Assembly: GCA_905221605.1 (NCBI GenBank)
Contig: CAJNDS010002649.1
Span: forward strand, 1 to 35,000
DNA: 35,000 bases
Direction of reading: 5' to 3'
From: Symbiodinium natans
Lineage: Eukaryota > Sar > Dinophyceae > Suessiales > Symbiodiniaceae
In this document: positions 29,939 to 35,000 of the stretch, one piece after another
How positions within the stretch are numbered: the stretch's first letter is position 1
How the letters are laid out: every line of letters starts with the position of its first letter
Notes under the pieces: generated by a model
The model's input: the letters and a program-made list of their open reading frames with translations, nothing else
Database searches by the model: none
Told to the model about the DNA's origin: nothing
Position numbers and translations under genes: made by a program

Positions 29939-30021
29939 ACTTGGAGGTTCATGGTACTCTTTAACCAACCCTGAACCCTAATACGGTTATAGGTACAGCT
30001 AAAATTGGGTAATAAGCACCT
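29939..30021. repeat. family E element truncated by telomeric repeats
   Basis: The left end CTTGGAGGTTCATGGTAC is intact; the interior carries CCCTGAACCCTAA and the right end breaks off at AATAAGCAC, where a CCTAAACCC array begins. Confidence 0.75.
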
Positions 30022-30079
30022 AAACCCTAACCCTAAACCCTAAACCCTAATCCCTAAACCCTAAACCCTAAACCCTAAA

Positions 30080-30165
30080 CCCTAAGCCCCCAGTAGGAGA
30101 AGGGTCTGGGAAGGAAGGCTTCGGCGGGTTCATGGGTTGTGAACACAATAGGATCTGCCGAAGAT
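30080..30165 (-). CDS. possible exon
   Basis: Reads EEGASSADPIVFTTHEPAEA then FLPRPFSYWG and meets a telomeric array. Confidence 0.35.
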
Positions 30166-30289
30166 GCCCCCTCTTCAAAAACAAATCAGGGTTGAGTTTT
30201 GAAGACAGGGTTTAGGGTTTAGGGTTTAGGGTTTAGGGTTTAGGGTTTAGGGTTTGGGGTTTGGGGTTTGGGGTTTGGGGTTTAGGGTT

Positions 30290-30365
30290 AGAAGCACTCA
30301 GGGTTTCAACTTCGGTGCAAAGCTGTGGGAAGAGATGCCGGGATGCCTCCCGCTGAGCGGCAGGC
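30290..30365 (-). CDS. possible exon
   Basis: Reads AQREASRHLFPQLCTEVETL then SAS. Other frames are also partly open. Confidence 0.3.
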
Positions 30366-30515
30366 CATATATATTGCGTAGCAAAATTCAGGTTTAGGGT
30401 TTCAGGGTTTTAGGGTTTCAGGGTTTTAGGGTTCTAGGCCAGCGATTGATTGTGGTGGAGTCCGGCTTGGTGATAGCGTGAAACCACCATCTTGCACTTG
30501 CAGACAGTTGGAGAT

Positions 30516-30686
30516 CTAAGTAAACTGATCAAAGACGGAACGTAAATACAAGGCGGCACTCAGCTTTCGTTGGGTTTGCAGCTTGATGTGGGTCAGCATG
30601 AGGTTATGAGCACAAGAGATCACTTCGGGAAGATGCAGAAAGACAGCTTTAGCGTGCAAGTCAGCTCGATCATTGTGATGGATACG
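30516..30686 (-). CDS. probable exon of 57 codons, unrecognised
   Basis: After CCTAAG the frame reads RIHHNDRADLHAKAVFLHLP, then EVISCAHNLMLTHIKLQTQR and KLSAALYLRSVFDQFT before TAG. It is the longest open exon-like stretch in the last third. Helical composition; family not recognised. A telomere-like TTTCAGGG array lies just upstream. Confidence 0.5.
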   Translation of the reverse strand, partial: RIHHNDRADLHAKAVFLHLPEVISCAHNLMLTHIKLQTQRKLSAALYLRSVFDQFT

Positions 30687-31140
30687 CTTAGGGTTTTAGG
30701 GTTTCAGGGTTTCAGGGTTTCAGGGTTTTAGGGTTTTCGGGTTTCAGGGTTTTAGGGTTTTAGGGTGTTTAGGGTGCTTAGGGCGTTCGGGGTTTTAGGG
30801 TTTTGGGGTTTCGGGTCTAGTACCTCTAAACTCTCGAAGATCTAAGCGCACCTGAAGCAACGTGGGCACTCAGAGCAGTTCTTGGCTCTTCCTCTCTTTT
30901 TTGCACCAAAAGGGCTAATGGCTTATGAAGGGCAGCCCATATAGATTCCCAATGGATCGGTGAGAACTTCGCCTCAAGCCAAGACATGCTATGAGGCTCC
31001 CTTTCATCTGCTCCTAATATGGCCGTTGTATTCCCTTAGAGGGTCTTTTAAGCGGGTCCCCAAACCTAAGGGTACAACCTTACTTAGGGGGTCTTCAAAA
31101 CTCCCCGAGGCCAAGGGTACAACCTTATGGGTCCAAGGTT

Positions 31141-31308
31141 GGGACGTTCCCCCTTGAATACTAACAGTCCTCCATAGGGATTCTAGTAGCCCTGATACAA
31201 AAATCCCTATAGGACTGAACAGTCCTAGAAAGGGACTATAGTACAATAGCCCCTCTAAAAAAAAAAAAAAAAACTATGAAGGACTGTTAGTATAAAGAGG
31301 AACATCCC
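31141..31308. repeat. family F element copy
   Basis: GGGACGTTCCCCCTTGAATA and ACTAACAGTCCT at the left, GGACTGTTAGTATAAAGAGG and AACATCCC at the right; long inverted repeats with an A run inside. Confidence 0.75.
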
Positions 31309-31404
31309 ACGTCCAAGGTAGAATCTCATGGAAAGTCTCAGTCTTGCCGGAGTTTGCTCGGCCACGAGCTCAGTCGGGCCACCACCTCTCAAAGGATCTC
31401 AACT

Positions 31405-31475
31405 CGACCCAGGAGCAACCTAGGAATAAAGAGGGCGCCCCCTTTTTGGTCTTAAGCGGATTAGAAGGGAACCCC

Positions 31476-31511
<36 letters not shown>

Positions 31512-31549
31512 AAAAAAAAGGGAAAGAAGGGCCTACCTCCGGGTCCTAG
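31405..31549. repeat. family A element copy with expanded poly-C
   Basis: GACCCAGGAGCAACCTAGGA to CCTCCGGGTCCTAG. A run of about 29 C followed by A stands where the other copies have CCC then A; the CLC intron 5 shows the same kind of expansion. Confidence 0.8.
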
Positions 31550-31637
31550 TTGCAGCTTCAGGGTTTGGCAACCCCTAAAAGCTGCAATGGGCCAAGGATG
31601 GCCCTATAAAGCCCTCTCAAAAAACACTCCGATATAT

Positions 31638-31779
31638 ACTTGGAGGTTCATGGTGCTTATTAACCAATTAGAACTGTACTTATAACTGTACTTATAACCA
31701 TATGAGGGCACTTAGGGGGCTTGTAAGTGGGTGATAAGTACAGTGATAACTGGTTCATAAGTACCATGAACCTCCAAGT
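31638..31779. repeat. family E foldback element copy 3
   Basis: Intact ends, with TA on both flanks. The interior is closest to copy 1 (ACTGTACTTATAAC, CATATGAGGGCACTTA). Confidence 0.85.
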
Positions 31780-32011
31780 AGTCCTCTTAAAGAGCAATGA
31801 GGGAACATATATATATATATATATATATCGGGCCCCACCTAGTAGCTCATAAAAGCGAGCCTTTGTATTTTAGGTGTTCAGATTAATGATTAAGCTTTTG
31901 GGGCTGAGGGCAACTATCAACAGTGAACCCAAGAAAAGGGGGTCCTCTGAGATCTAGAGCTGACTCCATGTCGACATGGGGTTTCGAGTTTGGGTTACGG
32001 GCTCTTTTTGG

Positions 32012-32111
32012 CTTACTGGCCCAAAACCCAAGGAAATAAAAGTTGAACTTTCAGAATAGACTACTTTATAGGAAGCCCGAAAGTTGAAAAGTTGGGTTTT
32101 GAGCCAGTAAG
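32012..32111. repeat. family D element copy 4
   Basis: Same ends and interior; flanked by TTGG on both sides. Confidence 0.85.
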
Positions 32112-32384
32112 TTGGAGCCCTAAACCCTAAACCTTAAACCCTAAACCGTAAACCCCAAACCCTAAACCCTAAACCCAAAACCCAAAACCCAAAACCCTAA
32201 ACCCCAAACCCTAAACCGCAAACCCTAGACCTGACAGCTGGGCTGGTGGGGTGTCCTTTGCCGTGGTGCAGGGGGTTGTCCCGGGATGCAGGGAGTGCAA
32301 GGATTGAGCGGAAGGTCCTTAACCCTGATTTGCGTAAGAACCCCCAAAAAAGAAACATATGAATCCCCATATTGCCCTTATGAG

Positions 32385-32495
32385 GAGGAGTTTTTGGGAG
32401 CGGTTCTGAAGCAAGTGGTAGGAAACTTCGAAACCTTAGCCGAAGTGGAAGGCGCACACTTGGGCCAAGTGCTTCGTCATTCCTGCTGCGACTGA
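32385..32495 (+). CDS. probable terminal exon
   Basis: Reads EEFLGAVLKQVVGNFETLAE then VEGAHLGQVLRHSCCD and TGA. An open frame with its own ATG starts at 32286, but its first part overlaps element-like sequence (CCCCCAAAAAAG, CCATATTGCCC). Confidence 0.45.
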   Translation, partial: EEFLGAVLKQVVGNFETLAEVEGAHLGQVLRHSCCD

Positions 32496-32838
32496 ACCCT
32501 TAGATCCCAAGTTCCGAGTAGAATGGTACGCCACTACTGCGAAGAGTAGCCGGCAGCCATGCCATTCGAAAGGAGGCAAGGATGACAAAAACATGATGAC
32601 TTGCCCGTAGAGCTCCGGAAGGCGTCTAGAAAGAATGGTCTGTCATCCCTCGGCAAGTGGCGTGGCGGCTGCAGGGCAGCAGGTGCTGGGGCGACATGCA
32701 TGCACTGCAGCTCCTTCTTCAGACGGTCCTTGGCTAGCGTGGCGCCCCAAAACTCGAAGCCCGAAACCGCGAACCCCAAATCCCCCAACCACCCTAAACC
32801 CTAAACCCTAAACCCTAAACCCTAAACCCTAATCCCAG

Positions 32839-32910
32839 GAAGTTGAGGGTGAGGAAGTTCAAGACTTCTCCGCACCTCTTCGAAATCGGCCAATCATTTT
32901 GGACGGGTGA
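32839..32910 (+). CDS. possible terminal exon
   Basis: After CCCAG the frame reads EVEGEEVQDFSAPLRNRPII then LDG and TGA. Acidic start, same strand as the 32385 exon. Confidence 0.35.
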   Translation, partial: EVEGEEVQDFSAPLRNRPIILDG

Positions 32911-33024
32911 CCTGCACGTCGCGGAAAATCATGCAGAATGCCGCAGCCTGGCACACGAAGCCCCAAAGCTGAAGATATTCAGGGTTTAGGGTTTAGGGTT
33001 CAGGGTTTAGCGTTTAGCATCTCA

Positions 33025-33387
<363 letters not shown>

Positions 33388-33938
33388 AACCCCAGACTCT
33401 GCCGATCAGCTGGGAAGCAGTATTGCCTGATTTCACGCAATCCTGCATCAAACAGAAGACGTCACAATACATCACCCCTTCAAGTCTCCTGACACTTTGT
33501 GCAGGCACCCTAGCCCGACCGGAAACTAGCTCTTGGTCTCTTGGTCTTGCTGCTGTCGCTCTCTTCGTTGTGCACGTCTAGCTTCTCTGCTAACTGAGAT
33601 CCTATATATTTATTTGTACTATACGTAAGTATATTTATGAAAACCCTAAGTTCCCTAAACCCGAAACACTAAACCCTAAATCGGAAGACTTCGTCGAGTG
33701 GTACTAGTTCATAGTTGTGATAGTATCAACATTTTATATCGATATTCCTTATTGGTTTTAAGTACCCTAAACCCTAAACCCTAAACCCTAAACCCTAAAC
33801 CCTAAACCTACCCTTAAAAATGAAGAGAAAAAAAAAGTGCTACCCAACTATAGCAAAGGATACCTCCCCCCCGGAGCCTCCTTCGACTGAGTCTCCAGGG
33901 ACTCGAGGAGCTCGGTCCTTGGGGGTCGGGTTGAAGGG

Positions 33939-34140
33939 TTTAGGGTTTTAGGGTTTAGGGTTTTAGGGTTTAGGGTTTTAGGGTTTTAGGGTTTTAGGGT
34001 TTAGGGTTTAGGGTTTAGGGTTTAGGGTTTAGGGTTTAGGGTTTAGGGTTTAGGGTTTAGGGTTTAGGGTTTAGGGTTTAGGGTTTAGGGTTTAGGGTTT
34101 AGGGTTTAGGGTTTAGGGTTTAGGGTTTAGGGTTTAGGGC
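33939..34140. repeat. longest telomeric array
   Basis: TTTTAGGG and TTTAGGG units for about 200 bases, the last 20 or so perfect TTTAGGG. It remains interstitial, since unique sequence follows. Confidence 0.95.
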
Positions 34141-35000
34141 TAGGGATTTGGGGTTTTGGGGTTTTGGGGTTTTAGGGTTTTAGGGTTTTGGGTTTAGGGT
34201 TTAGGGCGAGGGGTTTGGGGTTTTGGGGTTTAGGAATTAGGGTTTAGGTTGAGGATTGAGGTTTTAGGAGCTCGGCTTCAGGATTTAGGGCTTAGGGATT
34301 CGGGTCTCTTTGCATGTAGGGTTCAGGGTGTGCAAGGTTTATTCAGGCTTTTGGCCTGGTTCGGAACCACCAAGCCACATTGACTAGGGTTTGGGGTGTC
34401 TTGAAGTGTGGCACTGAAAGGTTGGACCTCGCAGGCGTTGGAGTTTAATTAAGGGGTTTCAGACACATTCTTGCCAGGGCTGAGAGTCTGAAGCCCTAAA
34501 ATTCCCAATCCCTAAACCAAAGCCCAATACCCCAAACCCTCAACCCCAAACCCTCAACCCCAAACCCTAAACCCTAAACCCTGAACCCCAAACCCCAAAC
34601 CCAAGTAGGCAGGCGGCACTTCGGCGTCCCGCTCCAGCTCGCAGCCTGTCAGCATCAATGGCTCTTCCAAAACCCCGCAGCCCAACGGTGCGAAGCCCAG
34701 CTCGATTTAGGGTTTAGGGTTTAGGGTTTAGGGTTTAGGGTTTAGGGTTTAGGGTTTAGGGTCTAGGGTCTAGGGTTTAGGGTTTAGGGTTTAGGGTTGA
34801 GGGTTTAGGAAGAACCCTTAACGCCCTTAAGGGTTTGGGGTATAGGGTTTAGGGTTTAGTTGCCTTTTTCTGTCGCCACCCACCTAGCCGCAGCTTTGGG
34901 CCCTGACTTTGGAGAAGGGAAAAGAAAGCACGACCACGGAGTCAAAGCCCAATGTTAGGGTTTATAGGGTTTAGGGTTTAGGGTTTAGGGTTTAAGGTTT

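Noticed and set aside
33939-34140. True chromosome end
   Set aside because: Unique sequence continues on both sides and arrays occur in both orientations through the window, so these are interstitial.

Overview
The window looks like nuclear DNA of a dinoflagellate or close relative; this is inference. The signs are eukaryotic split genes read almost only from the minus strand in the first 24 kb, plant-type telomeric repeats (TTTAGGG) in dozens of internal tracts, very short introns whose 5' ends are often GA or GC instead of GT and whose 3' ends are AG followed by G, intron bodies that are copies of dispersed inverted-repeat elements, and a protein with DUF4116-like repeats, a family common in these organisms. 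There is no prokaryotic operon structure.

Three genes are well supported, all on the minus strand. (1) At 6102-9271, a CLC-type chloride/proton transporter with two CBS domains, in at least 8 exons; the splice model stays in one frame and gives 714 residues. (2) At 12195-17311, a PPPDE/DeSI-type thiol peptidase in about 10 exons, several only 40-60 bases long, scattered between telomeric tracts. (3) At 20263-21810, an uninterrupted 515-residue protein with HEAT-like repeats, DUF4116-like repeats and a CDK-type kinase domain in which DFG has become GFG.

The remaining sequence is short unique stretches of 50-200 bases separated by telomeric tracts, microsatellites, homopolymers and small palindromic elements. 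Many unique stretches read like exons with plausible splice sites: minus strand at 9.4-11.3 kb, 18.6-19.2 kb, 22.5-24.1 kb and 28.8-30.7 kb; plus strand at 24.9-28.0 kb and 32.3-32.9 kb. I could not name these genes. Some equally exon-like stretches lie inside introns of the peptidase gene, so open frames this short are weak evidence and are scored low.

At least seven families of about 90-160 bp inverted-repeat elements (called A to G here) recur through the window. Members of A, B, C and G are the introns of the CLC gene, and a B member is an intron of the peptidase gene. Telomeric tracts have in turn landed inside several of these elements, sometimes with short flanking duplications, and two short peptidase introns are almost pure TTTAGGG repeat. 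The most interesting reading is a genome in which introns are made by two kinds of mobile sequence, introner-like transposons and telomeric repeats, layered on each other.
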